This document shows positions 1 through 8,944 of a stretch of 64,000 nucleotides of DNA, piece after piece. A program made the translations under genes and the position numbers. Source of the stretch: Spirochaetales bacterium. Its GTDB lineage: Bacteria > Spirochaetota > Spirochaetia > CADAEX01. The notes below the pieces were generated by a model. It was not told where the DNA came from and made no database searches. It worked only from the letters and a program-made list of their open reading frames with translations. Numbering within the stretch: position 1 is the stretch's first letter; every line of letters begins with the position of its first letter. The stretch covers positions 1 through 64,000 of the forward strand of contig JACKPD010000010.1 of the NCBI GenBank assembly GCA_024233785.1. The letters are read 5' to 3'.

Positions 1-1138
1 CAGAAGCCCCTACAAGAGTGCCGTTGCCCCCCAGACATGCCCCCATAGCCAGTGACCACCAGAGCGGAGTAATTGCCTCATTTCCGAGAGAAAGGCCGAT
101 ATCCTTTACAAGAGGTATCATGGTCGCAACATATGGTATATTATCTACAAGAGCAGAAAACAGTCCGGAAACCCAGATAAGCAGCACAGATGTGGTTGTT
201 ATGTTGCCTTTTGTAAGACCGAGAACATATTCAGCGGCCAGCTTTATAGCGCCTGTTTCAACCAGCCCGCCTACAAGAATAAATAGACCGACAAAGAAAA
301 AAATCGTCCCCCACTCAATATCCCTGAACAGTTCGTCAACATCGTTAATACCTGCGATAAGCATTAATACAGCGGCTCCGAACATGGCAATTGCAGAAGC
401 TTCAAGTTTCAGAAACCCGTGAAGAAGAAACCCTGCTATTACAAAGGAAAGAACAGAAAGTGATTTAATCAAAAGCGGTTTGTTTTCAAGCGCCTTTTTT
501 TCATCAAACTCCATTATTCTTGCTTTTCTTTCTGTGGAAACCCTCATTTTTTTTCTATAATGAAAATAGAGAATTGAAATGTATAAAAACAGGGAAATGA
601 GAACAGGAGGGCCCAGAGTCACAAGAAACTGCATAAAATCAAGTCCTGCGCTGCTTCCGATCATAATATTGGGAGGGTCCCCGATAAGAGTTGCGGTTCC
701 CCCTATGTTTGAAGCTACTGCCATGCTGATAACAAAAGGGATCGGGGAAACATTAAGCTCGACTGCTATAAGGATTGTAACAGGAACTATAATAAGCACA
801 GTTGTAACATTATCCAGAAATGCCGAGAAAACTGCTGTTATCATAATAAGAAAAATGAGAATGACAACAGGTTCTCCTTTCGCCAGTTTTGCGGCCTTTA
901 TTGCAACATACTGAAAAAGGCCGGTTTTCCTGGTTATCCCTACTATTATCATCATGCTTATGAGGAGGAAAATTACATTCCAGTCAATTACCCGGAATGC
1001 TTCTTCTTCTCCGATAACCTTTAAAACAAGGAAAAGCGATGCACCGAAAAGAGCAATTACTGTCTTATTAATAAGCTCGAAAGATATTATCAGATAAAGC
1101 ACTATAAATATTCCCAGTGCCACAAACATCATCGTCAT
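1..1138 (-). CDS. ArsB/NhaD-type membrane transporter, C-terminus beyond window edge
   Basis: The minus strand reads open from an ATG at 1138 to the left edge (about 379 codons, no stop), so the gene is partial at its C-terminus. An AGGAG ribosome site overlaps the stop codon of the upstream gene. The protein is almost wholly hydrophobic helices. It has two related halves, each with an Asp-Asn motif: FLDNVTTVLII near residue 110 and ALVDNIPYVATM near residue 340. It also has GTATLIGDPPNIMIG, which is typical of the ArsB/NhaD (ion transporter) superfamily of anion or Na+/H+ transporters. The substrate cannot be told: arsenite, Na+/H+ exchange and dicarboxylate transport are all possible. Only 3 bp separate it from the EIIA-CBS gene, so the two are probably co-transcribed and functionally linked. 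Confidence 0.85.
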   Translation of the reverse strand, partial: MTMMFVALGIFIVLYLIISFELINKTVIALFGASLFLVLKVIGEEEAFRVIDWNVIFLLISMMIIVGITRKTGLFQYVAIKAAKLAKGEPVVILIFLIMITAVFSAFLDNVTTVLIIVPVTILIAVELNVSPIPFVISMAVASNIGGTATLIGDPPNIMIGSSAGLDFMQFLVTLGPPVLISLFLYISILYFHYRKKMRVSTERKARIMEFDEKKALENKPLLIKSLSVLSFVIAGFLLHGFLKLEASAIAMFGAAVLMLIAGINDVDELFRDIEWGTIFFFVGLFILVGGLVETGAIKLAAEYVLGLTKGNITTTSVLLIWVSGLFSALVDNIPYVATMIPLVKDIGLSLGNEAITPLWWSLAMGACLGGNGTLVGAS

Positions 1139-1141
1139 GTT

Positions 1142-2041
1142 CTAACTCCTCAGTATTCTGTTAAGTATATCCATAAGGGCAAGAACACCTACCACTTTTC
1201 CGTTTTCGACTACAGGGACATGCCTTCTGTTATTGTTTGTTATTTCAAGTGCCGCTTCAATAATTGATGAATCACGGCCCAGAACAATTGATGGTTTTTT
1301 CATAATTTCATGGACCTTTATTTCATCTTCTTTTCGAAAAAGCCTCTCAAGCGGTTCAAAAGATCTCAGAAATTTAAGGTTACCCATTTTTGTGGCGTAA
1401 TCAGGGATACCCTCTTTTATTACCGTATTAAGATTTAATTCCCCGACAAAAGTTCCTTCGTTGTCGATAACGGGAAGGTAGGTAACACTGTTTTTATAGA
1501 AAGTATCAACAAGCTCTTTAAGTGTAGCGTCGGGATGCGTTGAAAAGAATTTTTCCGACATTATGCTCTCGACAGTTACATCTTCCTTAACCTTGATATT
1601 TTTATTTTCAATCAGGCTGATAAATGCTTCCCCGCCTGAAGACAGGAGCAGTTCTTCATAGAAATCCTTATCCTTTGATATTTTTATCAGTGAAGACAGA
1701 GTATTCAGATAAATATTTGAGACAGTTTTAGATGTCAGGATAAGAACCACGGCCCTGACCTCCCTTTTCCCGTCCATGAATGATTTTTGAGGAAGCAATA
1801 TCCCGATCAGTATATCATCAAAATTATCAAGCCGCGCATGCGGGATTGCAATACCTGTATCAAAGGTTGTTCCGCCGAGCTCTTCTCTCTCTCTTATGGT
1901 TCTTTCAATATAATCCTGTTCAATATTGAATTTATAATATTTTTTAAAATTAACAAGAATTTCAGCTATTGCTTCTTCCTTGTTCCGGGCCGGACTATTG
2001 ATAATTATATAGTCAGGCCTGAGCAGACTGGATAGCTTCAT
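1142..2041 (-). CDS. PTS EIIA (fructose/mannitol type) fused to a CBS domain pair
   Basis: This is a 299-residue cytoplasmic protein. Residues 1-150 form a PTS EIIA type-2 domain; His68 in GIAIPHAR is the expected phospho-acceptor. Residues 155-299 form two CBS domains (VESIMSEKFFSTHPDATLKE and VHEIMKKPSIVL), which usually bind adenine nucleotides. There are no EIIB or EIIC domains, so a regulatory role is more likely than sugar uptake. It lies directly upstream of, and 3 bp from, an ArsB/NhaD-type transporter, which suggests control of that transporter by energy or phosphorylation state (inference). The start at 2041 is preceded by GGGAG at good spacing. Confidence 0.85.
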   Translation of the reverse strand: MKLSSLLRPDYIIINSPARNKEEAIAEILVNFKKYYKFNIEQDYIERTIREREELGGTTFDTGIAIPHARLDNFDDILIGILLPQKSFMDGKREVRAVVLILTSKTVSNIYLNTLSSLIKISKDKDFYEELLLSSGGEAFISLIENKNIKVKEDVTVESIMSEKFFSTHPDATLKELVDTFYKNSVTYLPVIDNEGTFVGELNLNTVIKEGIPDYATKMGNLKFLRSFEPLERLFRKEDEIKVHEIMKKPSIVLGRDSSIIEAALEITNNNRRHVPVVENGKVVGVLALMDILNRILRS

Positions 2042-2084
2042 TTAAAACTCCCTGATTAAGTAATATATTAATATATACTTTTCT

Positions 2085-2128
2085 CTAAAAACAAAAAAGG
2101 CAGGTACGAAAAATATTTCGTACCTGCC
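2085..2128 (-). terminator. Rho-independent terminator of the V-ATPase operon
   Basis: A perfect 13-bp stem (GGCAGGTACGAAA paired with TTTCGTACCTGCC, 2099-2128) with a 4-nt loop is followed on the minus strand by a T-rich run (complement of 2085-2098). It lies about 110 bp after the stop of atpK and before the EIIA-CBS gene, so it ends the ATPase transcript. Confidence 0.85.
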
Positions 2129-2236
2129 TCGATTTCAGATCACTCTGGATATCCGTAAAGTCTTTTACACCAGCGGTAAATTCCGTTCGCTGGAAAGAAA
2201 ATCATTTATTAATATTCAGCAGTTTGTTCCTTTTTA

Positions 2237-2665
2237 TCAAAGAATTCCCATGAGAAAAACCATTATAAAAAGGGCAACTGATTCAACAAGACCAAGAATG
2301 ATGAGGTAATTGCTGAATCCTTTTCCGGTGCTTGTAAGCGCATCTGCTCCTGCCGCTCCTGCCGCTCCCTGAAACCATGCTGACATTCCAATTCCAAAAC
2401 CGCCGAATAACCCTGCGCCGAGAATAAGGCCGGGATCCGCTGAAGAAGATGCTGCGAGAAGCTGGTTCATCAGAATCATGCCGTAGATTGTCTGTGTAAA
2501 CGGAGCACCGACAAAAGCAAGAAGAATGAAAGGCGCCGGTTTGTTCTGCGCATAGCATCTTTTCCATGCGCCGATTGTTGACATACCTGCTATACCAATA
2601 CCTATTGCTGATCCGGCCGCTGCCAGAGCAAATGCTGCTGCTATTCCCATCTGTCCCATATTCAT
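2237..2665 (-). CDS. atpK: V-type ATPase subunit K (membrane rotor proteolipid)
   Basis: This is a 142-residue protein with four hydrophobic helices, that is two fused hairpins, the usual size for a V-type rotor subunit. The ATG at 2665 is preferred over an upstream in-frame ATG at 2704 because AGGAG lies 7 nt before it. The ion-binding carboxylate is Glu128 in the fourth helix (LGLVESVALF); the first hairpin has no carboxylate, so there is one site per subunit. Thr57-Gln58 (APFTQTIYG), Gln99 and Glu128 match the positions of the known Na+ ligands of Enterococcus hirae NtpK, which suggests a Na+-coupled rotor. It is the last gene of the ATPase operon. Confidence 0.92.
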   Translation of the reverse strand: MNMGQMGIAAAFALAAAGSAIGIGIAGMSTIGAWKRCYAQNKPAPFILLAFVGAPFTQTIYGMILMNQLLAASSSADPGLILGAGLFGGFGIGMSAWFQGAAGAAGADALTSTGKGFSNYLIILGLVESVALFIMVFLMGIL

Positions 2666-2781
2666 ATGAAAACTCCTTTTACTTAAGCTGTTACTGTTAC
2701 ACAAGTTACAGCTAAAACATAATATTTATTTTTAATATATAGATTTAACCTGTCCGGATCGAAAAAGCGATTCAGGCAGGA

Positions 2782-4584
2782 TTAAAACTCATTTTTTTTG
2801 AATGGATTGTAGGCGTGACCGCTCCACTCCATTCCTACTTTTCCTCCGAACTCAAGCATATTGAGCCTTACGCCGTGCACAATTACAGATAAAAGCGACA
2901 TGGCCATATTAAATGTATGTGCAAGAAATAAAACAACAGCCGCCAGGATCATCCCCACTATTCCCTCAAAACCCGAAGCCATCTGGTTAAAACTCTGGGC
3001 AACAGCCACAGTTGCAAGCCCTACCGCAAAAAGCCTGATGTATGAAACTAGGTCTGCAAACATGTTGACGCTGTTAAGAAACTTCATAGGAGACCATGCC
3101 AGTCCCAGGAAAATTCCTTTTATTATATTTTTTCCGTTTTGCTCGGAAAAAACCAGAACAACTCCGAATCCCGCGAGGAACAGGGGAAGTGCAACCGGAT
3201 TAAGCTGAACGCCAAGAACGAAAAACCTGGCTACAAAATACATGGCATAAAGAATCAGCAGCCATCCGATCTCAGCTATAGCCGCAAGGGAAGGCATTTT
3301 TCTGATAAAACTAATCAGAATACCAAGTGTAAGATGGGCCATTCCAATAAGGAAACTCAGCTGTTTTATCATAGCTGTTGTATCGCCGTATCCGAAACTG
3401 GCAATTTCCGGAATTATCAGTGCTTTTAGTACCGGCAGCTCCGCTAAAGTTTTAGCGCCGAACCATGTCCCGGTTATAACACCCCATATAATTGTCGCCC
3501 CGCTTAACACAGCCAGAAGAAAAAACACCTGTGACGGAGCTTTTTTCATCTTTATTCTCATAAGCAGTGTCATTCCCAGAAAAATTATTCCATACCCTGC
3601 ATCGCCGACAATCATTGCGACAAATACTGTAAAAAAGGTAAGAAAAAACATGCTTATATCAAGCTCCCTGTATCCGGGTGTTGTGTCCAGGAATTTAAAA
3701 AGCGGCTGAATCAGGCTTACCCATTTTGGGTTTCTGACAAGTGTAGGCGGATCTTCGCTTTCTTCCGGATCACGGATCAACAGCGCCCAGTGCATATCCG
3801 CTGCCGCATTTGTAAGCTTTTCAACCCTGTCGGCTGGAACATAACCGGATATATACGCAAATCTTTCTTCCACATTCATATCCGCGTTAATTGATTCGAA
3901 TTCAAGTATTGTATCGAGTTCTTTAAGTCCTTTTACAAGGAGTATTTTTTTCTCTGCAAGCTTTTCAAGCTCTTTTTCAAGTTTTACTTTTTCAGCGTCT
4001 TTTTTTTCAATTTCCGTTTTAAGCGTTTCAATTCCGCCCTGCGGAAGAATAAATTCCTCAGCCGCCACTTCAGGCAGGCTTTCATCAGGCAATGAAACAG
4101 CAGCAATAAATGTTTTATTTTTTACCCTGTTTATTGTTATGTATTTAAGATCAGAAGGCAGATTTTCAAACTGTTCTTTTGTAAGCTCAAATAATTTAAC
4201 AGCAATCCCTTTGCCTTCAAGCTCGTTAACATCCGAAGGGTTAAAATCTCCCCATGGGGCAAGACTCAGGATATCCTTGCGGGCCCTTTCCTTCTCATCT
4301 TCAATTGCCCGCACCCTTTCCTGTATCCCGCTTATTCTTTCCGCAAGTTTTTCAGCTTCATCAAGGTTTGTGTATTCTGCATTCTCAACGGGTTTTTTCA
4401 GCTGCGGCAGGGCCAGTATGCTTCTGTCAAAGAGCGACCGTTTTTCAGCAAGTGAATTGACTGTCTCATTTGATTTATATTCTCTCTCTATATGGGCTAC
4501 ACCAAGTTCTCTTAATCTGGTGAGCGCTTTTTCCCGCATTGAGTCAAGAACAACTAGGTAAACTTTCTTCATTTTTACTATCAT
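2782..4584 (-). CDS. atpI: V-type ATPase subunit I (membrane stator, a-subunit equivalent)
   Basis: This is a 600-residue protein, the usual size for bacterial subunit I. The N-terminal 300 residues are soluble and contain a long coiled coil (about 190-230, ending in ELEKLAEKK) that forms the peripheral arm. The C-terminal 300 residues hold seven to eight membrane helices. Near the end, VIVHGVRLNMLEF carries Arg573, the expected essential arginine facing the rotor Glu. The start ATG at 4584 lies 2 nt after the atpD stop codon (4587-4589), with AAAGGTG inside the end of atpD, so the two are translationally coupled. It acts in the inner membrane as half of the ion channel. Confidence 0.93.
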   Translation of the reverse strand: MIVKMKKVYLVVLDSMREKALTRLRELGVAHIEREYKSNETVNSLAEKRSLFDRSILALPQLKKPVENAEYTNLDEAEKLAERISGIQERVRAIEDEKERARKDILSLAPWGDFNPSDVNELEGKGIAVKLFELTKEQFENLPSDLKYITINRVKNKTFIAAVSLPDESLPEVAAEEFILPQGGIETLKTEIEKKDAEKVKLEKELEKLAEKKILLVKGLKELDTILEFESINADMNVEERFAYISGYVPADRVEKLTNAAADMHWALLIRDPEESEDPPTLVRNPKWVSLIQPLFKFLDTTPGYRELDISMFFLTFFTVFVAMIVGDAGYGIIFLGMTLLMRIKMKKAPSQVFFLLAVLSGATIIWGVITGTWFGAKTLAELPVLKALIIPEIASFGYGDTTAMIKQLSFLIGMAHLTLGILISFIRKMPSLAAIAEIGWLLILYAMYFVARFFVLGVQLNPVALPLFLAGFGVVLVFSEQNGKNIIKGIFLGLAWSPMKFLNSVNMFADLVSYIRLFAVGLATVAVAQSFNQMASGFEGIVGMILAAVVLFLAHTFNMAMSLLSVIVHGVRLNMLEFGGKVGMEWSGHAYNPFKKNEF

Positions 4585-4586
4585 AG

Positions 4587-5183
4587 CTATGACACCTTTA
4601 CCAGTTTGTTTTTAGCTATCTTTCCGCAGACAACTGCCGCAGTCTGCTGATCGCCGAGATATATCTGGATCATCCTGATGTTCTCTTTTGCCTCGGGTAT
4701 TTTTACTTTTTCAAAAAGATTTACTCTCTGGGTTGTAACCCTCAGCTCTGCGCCGAGAAGCTCAATCTGTTTCTCGAGAATTTTCATCTCTTCATCATAA
4801 GCAAGCAGTTTTGATACTTTTTCAACTGCCGCGTCGATCCAGAGCGGTTTTTCAAATAAATTATACTCAGGCATTTCAAACTGAATCCCCTTGAATATCT
4901 GAATATCCACTCCGGCGATATTGCTGTCCTCAATTTCAAGAGATTTTATCTTTACAAGCTCCTCAAAACCGACTTTCTCACCAAAAACATCAACCCAGGA
5001 AAAGATTTCATCCCTGAATCTGTCCCGTTCCTCTTTTTTATTTTTCAGGGCAGTTTCAACCTGCCTGATTACAAGCTGAAGCTGCTGTTTCTTAAGCATA
5101 AGTGTGGGAAGATATCTGGTAAATCTTTTCAACCCGTCCTTCTGATTTTTCAGTTCATTTTTTGTCAGCTTGATTTTTGCCAT
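4587..5183 (-). CDS. atpD: V-type ATPase subunit D (central stalk)
   Basis: This 198-residue protein is rich in charged helices and begins MAKIKLTKNELKNQKDGLKR, a pattern typical of V/A-ATPase subunit D. Long N- and C-terminal coiled-coil helices (about 10-75 and 125-180) form the rotating shaft inside the A3B3 head. It is 2 bp downstream of atpB and 2 bp upstream of atpI, inside the operon. No subunit F, the usual partner of D, is encoded here. Confidence 0.93.
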   Translation of the reverse strand: MAKIKLTKNELKNQKDGLKRFTRYLPTLMLKKQQLQLVIRQVETALKNKKEERDRFRDEIFSWVDVFGEKVGFEELVKIKSLEIEDSNIAGVDIQIFKGIQFEMPEYNLFEKPLWIDAAVEKVSKLLAYDEEMKILEKQIELLGAELRVTTQRVNLFEKVKIPEAKENIRMIQIYLGDQQTAAVVCGKIAKNKLVKVS

Positions 5184-5185
5184 CT

Positions 5186-6490
5186 TTATTTTTCTTCCTT
5201 CCCGGGCCAGAACTTTTTAAGAAGCTCTGTTCTCATTCCGGTCTCTTCAGGCATAAAACATTCAGCAAAAATTTCCCACCCCTTATCAAGCGCTTTCTCA
5301 AGCGGAATATTTACAGACAGGGCCATGAGCTCTTTTTCAAAAATCTCTCCGTATTTAAGCAGCTTGGTGTCCCAGTCAGACATCCTGAACCCCATGGATT
5401 TCTTTTCCATTGATTCCTTGTAGGCGGCATAAAGCTTGATCATACCGTCCATCAGGGCCCGGTGATCTTCCCTTGTATCCTTGTTAACCTGCTGCTTCAG
5501 TCTTGAAAGTGATCCGAAAGGCTCGATTCTTCCGTTTTTCAGATAGAACTGTCCTTCAGTTATATACCCTGTATTGTCAGGAACGGGGTGTGTTACATCA
5601 TCTCCAGGCATTGTCGTAACTGCGAGAATAGTAATTGAACCTGCCCCTTCAAAGTCAACTGCCTTCTCATACCGGGAAGCAAGCTGGCTGTAAAGGTCTC
5701 CGGGGTAACCCCTGTTTGACGGAACCTGTTCCATTGTAATGGCGATTTCTTTCATGGCATCCGCAAAGTTTGTCATATCGGTAAGAAGAACAAGAACCTT
5801 TTTACCCTGCAGTGCAAACTGTTCTGCGACAGCAAGGGAAACGTCCGGTACCAGAAGACATTCAACTATAGGGTCGGAAGCTGTATGCACAAAGAATATA
5901 GTCCTGCTGAGCGCTCCCCCCTCTTCAAGTGTATCTTTAAAGAACAGGTAGTCATCGTATTTAAGCCCCATACCTCCGAGGATAATCATGTCTACCTCGG
6001 CCTGCATTGCGATTCTCGCGAGCAGTTCGTTATACGGTTCACCTGATGATGAAAAAATCGGAAGTTTCTGCGACTCTACAAGCGAATTGAAAACATCTAT
6101 CATTGGAATACCGGTTCTAACCATATTACGGGGAATTATTCTCTTTGCCGGGTTAACAGACGGACCTGCAATTTCAATCATGTTTTCCGTCAGGGCCGGC
6201 CCGTTATCTCTCGGCTGCCCTCCGCCGTTGAAGATTCTTCCCAGAAGGTTATCTGAAAAGGAAATTCTCATGGGATGTCCCAAAAACCGGACTTCATCAC
6301 CGGTAGAGATTCCTCTTCCCCCTGCGAAAACCTGCAGGGCAACCTTGTCATCTTTCAGTTTAATGACCTGTGCAAGCGACCTTCCGTGAGCTGAAGATAC
6401 TTCAGCAAGATCTTCGTATTTTATCCCGTCCGCAGAAACTGTTATTACGTTTCCTGCGATTGATTCTATTTTACTGTAAACCTTACGCAT
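5186..6490 (-). CDS. atpB: V-type ATPase subunit B (non-catalytic head)
   Basis: This 434-residue protein belongs to the V-type B family. It contains GGGQPRDNGP, IPRNMVRTGIPMIDVFNSLVESQ in place of a P-loop, and PGDDVTHPVPDNTGYITEGQ. The absence of an intact Walker A motif agrees with the non-catalytic role. Three copies alternate with three A subunits in the cytoplasmic head. It lies 12 bp after atpA in the same operon. Confidence 0.95.
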   Translation of the reverse strand: MRKVYSKIESIAGNVITVSADGIKYEDLAEVSSAHGRSLAQVIKLKDDKVALQVFAGGRGISTGDEVRFLGHPMRISFSDNLLGRIFNGGGQPRDNGPALTENMIEIAGPSVNPAKRIIPRNMVRTGIPMIDVFNSLVESQKLPIFSSSGEPYNELLARIAMQAEVDMIILGGMGLKYDDYLFFKDTLEEGGALSRTIFFVHTASDPIVECLLVPDVSLAVAEQFALQGKKVLVLLTDMTNFADAMKEIAITMEQVPSNRGYPGDLYSQLASRYEKAVDFEGAGSITILAVTTMPGDDVTHPVPDNTGYITEGQFYLKNGRIEPFGSLSRLKQQVNKDTREDHRALMDGMIKLYAAYKESMEKKSMGFRMSDWDTKLLKYGEIFEKELMALSVNIPLEKALDKGWEIFAECFMPEETGMRTELLKKFWPGKEEK

Positions 6491-6502
6491 TCTTTCCGCC
6501 CC

Positions 6503-8287
6503 TTACCTTGTAGTTTCCAGCATCTGTGCTGCAGTTTCATCAATATCTTTCTGTTTTGATGAAAGCAGGTCAAGAAGCTCTTTTTCTTTTGCTGTAAATT
6601 CATCTGTATCCCAGCCTGAACCGTTGTAATCAAGGAAAAGCTGTCTAAGCTGGTTAAAATACTGCCTTGCATCATCCTTGACCTGAAAGTCAAAGATTGC
6701 AGCAAGGATCTTGAATATTACATCAAAAATATGCCTCTGCCTTTCAACAGAAACAGAATTGTCAACAGGATCAAATGAGTTCTGCTGAAGATATACTGAA
6801 TCGAGGAAATCACTTTTAAGGTATACAATGTAATCGTCAAGACTTGTTCCCTCTTCCCCGACTACCTTCATCATCTGCGCAACATCATTGCCTTTATAAA
6901 GCACTCTGCGCGCATATTCGGTTTTATCGAATTCAACAGATCCTTTATATTTACTCCAGCTTTCAAGCGGGTGTATTGCCGGATATTTTCTGGCATCCGA
7001 CCTTTCCCTTGAAAGTCCGTGAAAAGCTCCGACAACCTTAAGTGTTGCCTGTGTAACAGGTTCTTCGAAGTTTCCGCCTGCAGGGCTTACTGTACCGCCT
7101 ATTGTTACTGACCCTGTGCTGCCGTCTTTAAGACGCACAAGGCAGGCTCTTTCATAAAAGGAAGCTATTACAGATTCAAGATACGCAGGAAATGCTTCTT
7201 CACCCGGTATTTCTTCAAGTCTTCCTGACATTTCCCTCATTGCCTGTGCCCATCTTGATGTTGAATCCGCAAGAAGAAGAACATCAAGGCCCATCTGCCT
7301 GTAATACTCTGCCAGAGTCGCAGCGGTATAAACGGATGCTTCCCTTGCCGCAACAGGCATTGAGCTTGTGTTACATATAATTATTGTTCTTTCCATAAGA
7401 GACTTGCCGGTACGCGGGTCAGTAAGTTCGGGAAACTCTTTTAATGTTTCTACAACTTCTCCTGCCCTCTCGCCGCAGGCTGCGATAATTACAATATCCA
7501 CTTCCGCGTTACGGCTTGTGATCTGCTGAAGAACTGTCTTGCCGGCGCCGAAGGGACCGGGAATACAGTATGTTCCCCCTTTAGCCACCGGGATAAATGT
7601 GTCAATCAGCCTTACCTTTGTTACCATGGGGTCAACAGGCTTAAGCCTTTCTGTATATGCGTCTATGGCTCTTTTTACAGGCCACTGAAATCTCATAGTA
7701 AGCGGATAGACAGTTCCCTTTGAATCTTCAATTTCCGCAATCTTTCCTGAAACAGGGTAAGATCCTGCGGGAACTACAGATTTTACCTTATAGGTATCCA
7801 GCAGGTTAAAAGGAACCATTATCCTGTGAGTAAATATTCCTTCAGGAACTGTTCCGATTGAATCGCCTCTGGTAACTGTATCTCCGGGTTTTACAACAGG
7901 TGTAAAATCCCATTCTTTTGCCGGTAGAGGATCAAGGTAGACTCCTCTGTCGAGAAAAAAACCGCACTGCTCTGCAAGCTGCGGAAGAGGATTCTGAAGA
8001 CCGTCATATATCTGGCCCAGAAGACCCGGCCCCAGAGTTACTGCAAGAAGGTTCCTTGTAAGCTCTACAACATCGCCGATTCCGATGCCTCTGGTCATTT
8101 CAAAAACCTGCAGGTCCGCCCTGTTACCATTGATCCTGATAACCTCTGATTTAAGGTTTTTTTCTCCCTGGGGCGTGTTAAGCTTAACATAACCCACCTC
8201 ATTCATCAGAACTTCACCGTCAAACTCGATTGTTACCATGTTGCCGTTTACACCGACAACCTTACCTGTACTAATTATATCCTTCAT
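6503..8287 (-). CDS. atpA: V-type ATPase catalytic subunit A
   Basis: This is a 594-residue catalytic subunit. The P-loop GPFGAGKT is at 244-251. The bulge domain unique to V/A-type A subunits lies about 110-190 (PLPAKEWDFTPVVKPGD), and the catalytic region includes ACGERAGEV and LADSTSRWAQAMREMSGRLEE. AGAGG lies a few bases before the ATG. Together with subunit K the set may hydrolyse ATP to pump Na+ or H+, or make ATP from the gradient. A terminator-like hairpin lies in the 96-bp gap between this gene and the DUF2764 gene upstream. Confidence 0.96.
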   Translation of the reverse strand: MKDIISTGKVVGVNGNMVTIEFDGEVLMNEVGYVKLNTPQGEKNLKSEVIRINGNRADLQVFEMTRGIGIGDVVELTRNLLAVTLGPGLLGQIYDGLQNPLPQLAEQCGFFLDRGVYLDPLPAKEWDFTPVVKPGDTVTRGDSIGTVPEGIFTHRIMVPFNLLDTYKVKSVVPAGSYPVSGKIAEIEDSKGTVYPLTMRFQWPVKRAIDAYTERLKPVDPMVTKVRLIDTFIPVAKGGTYCIPGPFGAGKTVLQQITSRNAEVDIVIIAACGERAGEVVETLKEFPELTDPRTGKSLMERTIIICNTSSMPVAAREASVYTAATLAEYYRQMGLDVLLLADSTSRWAQAMREMSGRLEEIPGEEAFPAYLESVIASFYERACLVRLKDGSTGSVTIGGTVSPAGGNFEEPVTQATLKVVGAFHGLSRERSDARKYPAIHPLESWSKYKGSVEFDKTEYARRVLYKGNDVAQMMKVVGEEGTSLDDYIVYLKSDFLDSVYLQQNSFDPVDNSVSVERQRHIFDVIFKILAAIFDFQVKDDARQYFNQLRQLFLDYNGSGWDTDEFTAKEKELLDLLSSKQKDIDETAAQMLETTR

Positions 8288-8346
8288 AAATACCTCTACA
8301 ACAAATTGTCCTTCGCATTCCAGTTTTCATTAAAATTACAAAACAA

Positions 8347-8370
8347 AAAAACGCTGAATTTAGCGTTTTT
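8347..8370 (-). terminator. Terminator-like hairpin inside the V-ATPase operon
   Basis: AACGCT / AGCGTT with flanking A and T runs forms a stem of up to nine pairs around a 6-nt loop. On the minus strand it is followed by T7-G-T4, the standard intrinsic terminator form. It sits between the DUF2764 gene and atpA, so it could lower transcription of the head and membrane genes relative to atpE and the DUF2764 gene. Confidence 0.6.
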
Positions 8371-8383
8371 AAGGATATTTCAA

Positions 8384-8941
8384 TTATTGGCTGTTATTTT
8401 GTGAACCTGCATTTTCAGTTATATTTCTATAAAGTTCCTCAAAACCGGATTTTCCTTTTTCCCTGTTTATCTGTGCTTTCCTGTATAGAATCTGCAGCTG
8501 CAGAAAATAAATAATAAGCCTTCCAAGGTCAAAATAGTGACCGGCTTCAAGCATATCAAGATATTCCCATCTTGCCTTGTCAAGAACAGCTTCTCCGTCA
8601 AGGGGGGATGCACAGCTGAAAGCTTCGCGCGCTGTTTCAAGCACACCGGTTTCAACAGTTCCGGCAGAAATATATTTATCACCGTCCTGTCCTTTTTTAC
8701 CTGCCCTCATTTTGACAAGTTCATTTCTCAGGCTTCTTTCCCAGCTGTTCCATTTATCCAGAACCTGATTCGCAGAAACCTCTTCTGACGGAACAATTCT
8801 GGCATTTTTTAATATCTGAAAATCTTTTCCTGTAATTGTTGATTCGCAGCATTCGAAAAATTCCTCTTCAGACATGAATTTTTCTGAATCCCAGGAAAGC
8901 ATAGGCAGGGATGAAACTGTGTAATAATACTGATTTGCCAA
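8384..8941 (-). CDS. DUF2764 protein of the spirochaete V-ATPase operon
   Basis: This 185-residue soluble protein begins MANQYYYTVSSLPMLSWDSE. That start and its place between atpE and atpA match the DUF2764 proteins that accompany V-ATPases in spirochaetes and Bacteroidetes. Its function is not established. As no subunit C or F is present, a role as stalk or C-like linker is plausible but inferred. Many short helices are predicted and no signal peptide is seen. The start codon is 3 bp after the atpE stop, so the two are coupled. Confidence 0.75.
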   Translation of the reverse strand: MANQYYYTVSSLPMLSWDSEKFMSEEEFFECCESTITGKDFQILKNARIVPSEEVSANQVLDKWNSWERSLRNELVKMRAGKKGQDGDKYISAGTVETGVLETAREAFSCASPLDGEAVLDKARWEYLDMLEAGHYFDLGRLIIYFLQLQILYRKAQINREKGKSGFEELYRNITENAGSQNNSQ

Positions 8942-8944
8942 GGC

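Noticed and set aside
579..914. Open frames on the plus strand within 1-1138
   Set aside because: They lie antisense to a clear transporter read on the minus strand and have no ribosome sites or family signs.
2170..2193. CCAGCG/CGCTGG inverted repeat downstream of atpK
   Set aside because: The loop is 12 nt and there is no T run; the stronger hairpin at 2099-2128 explains termination.
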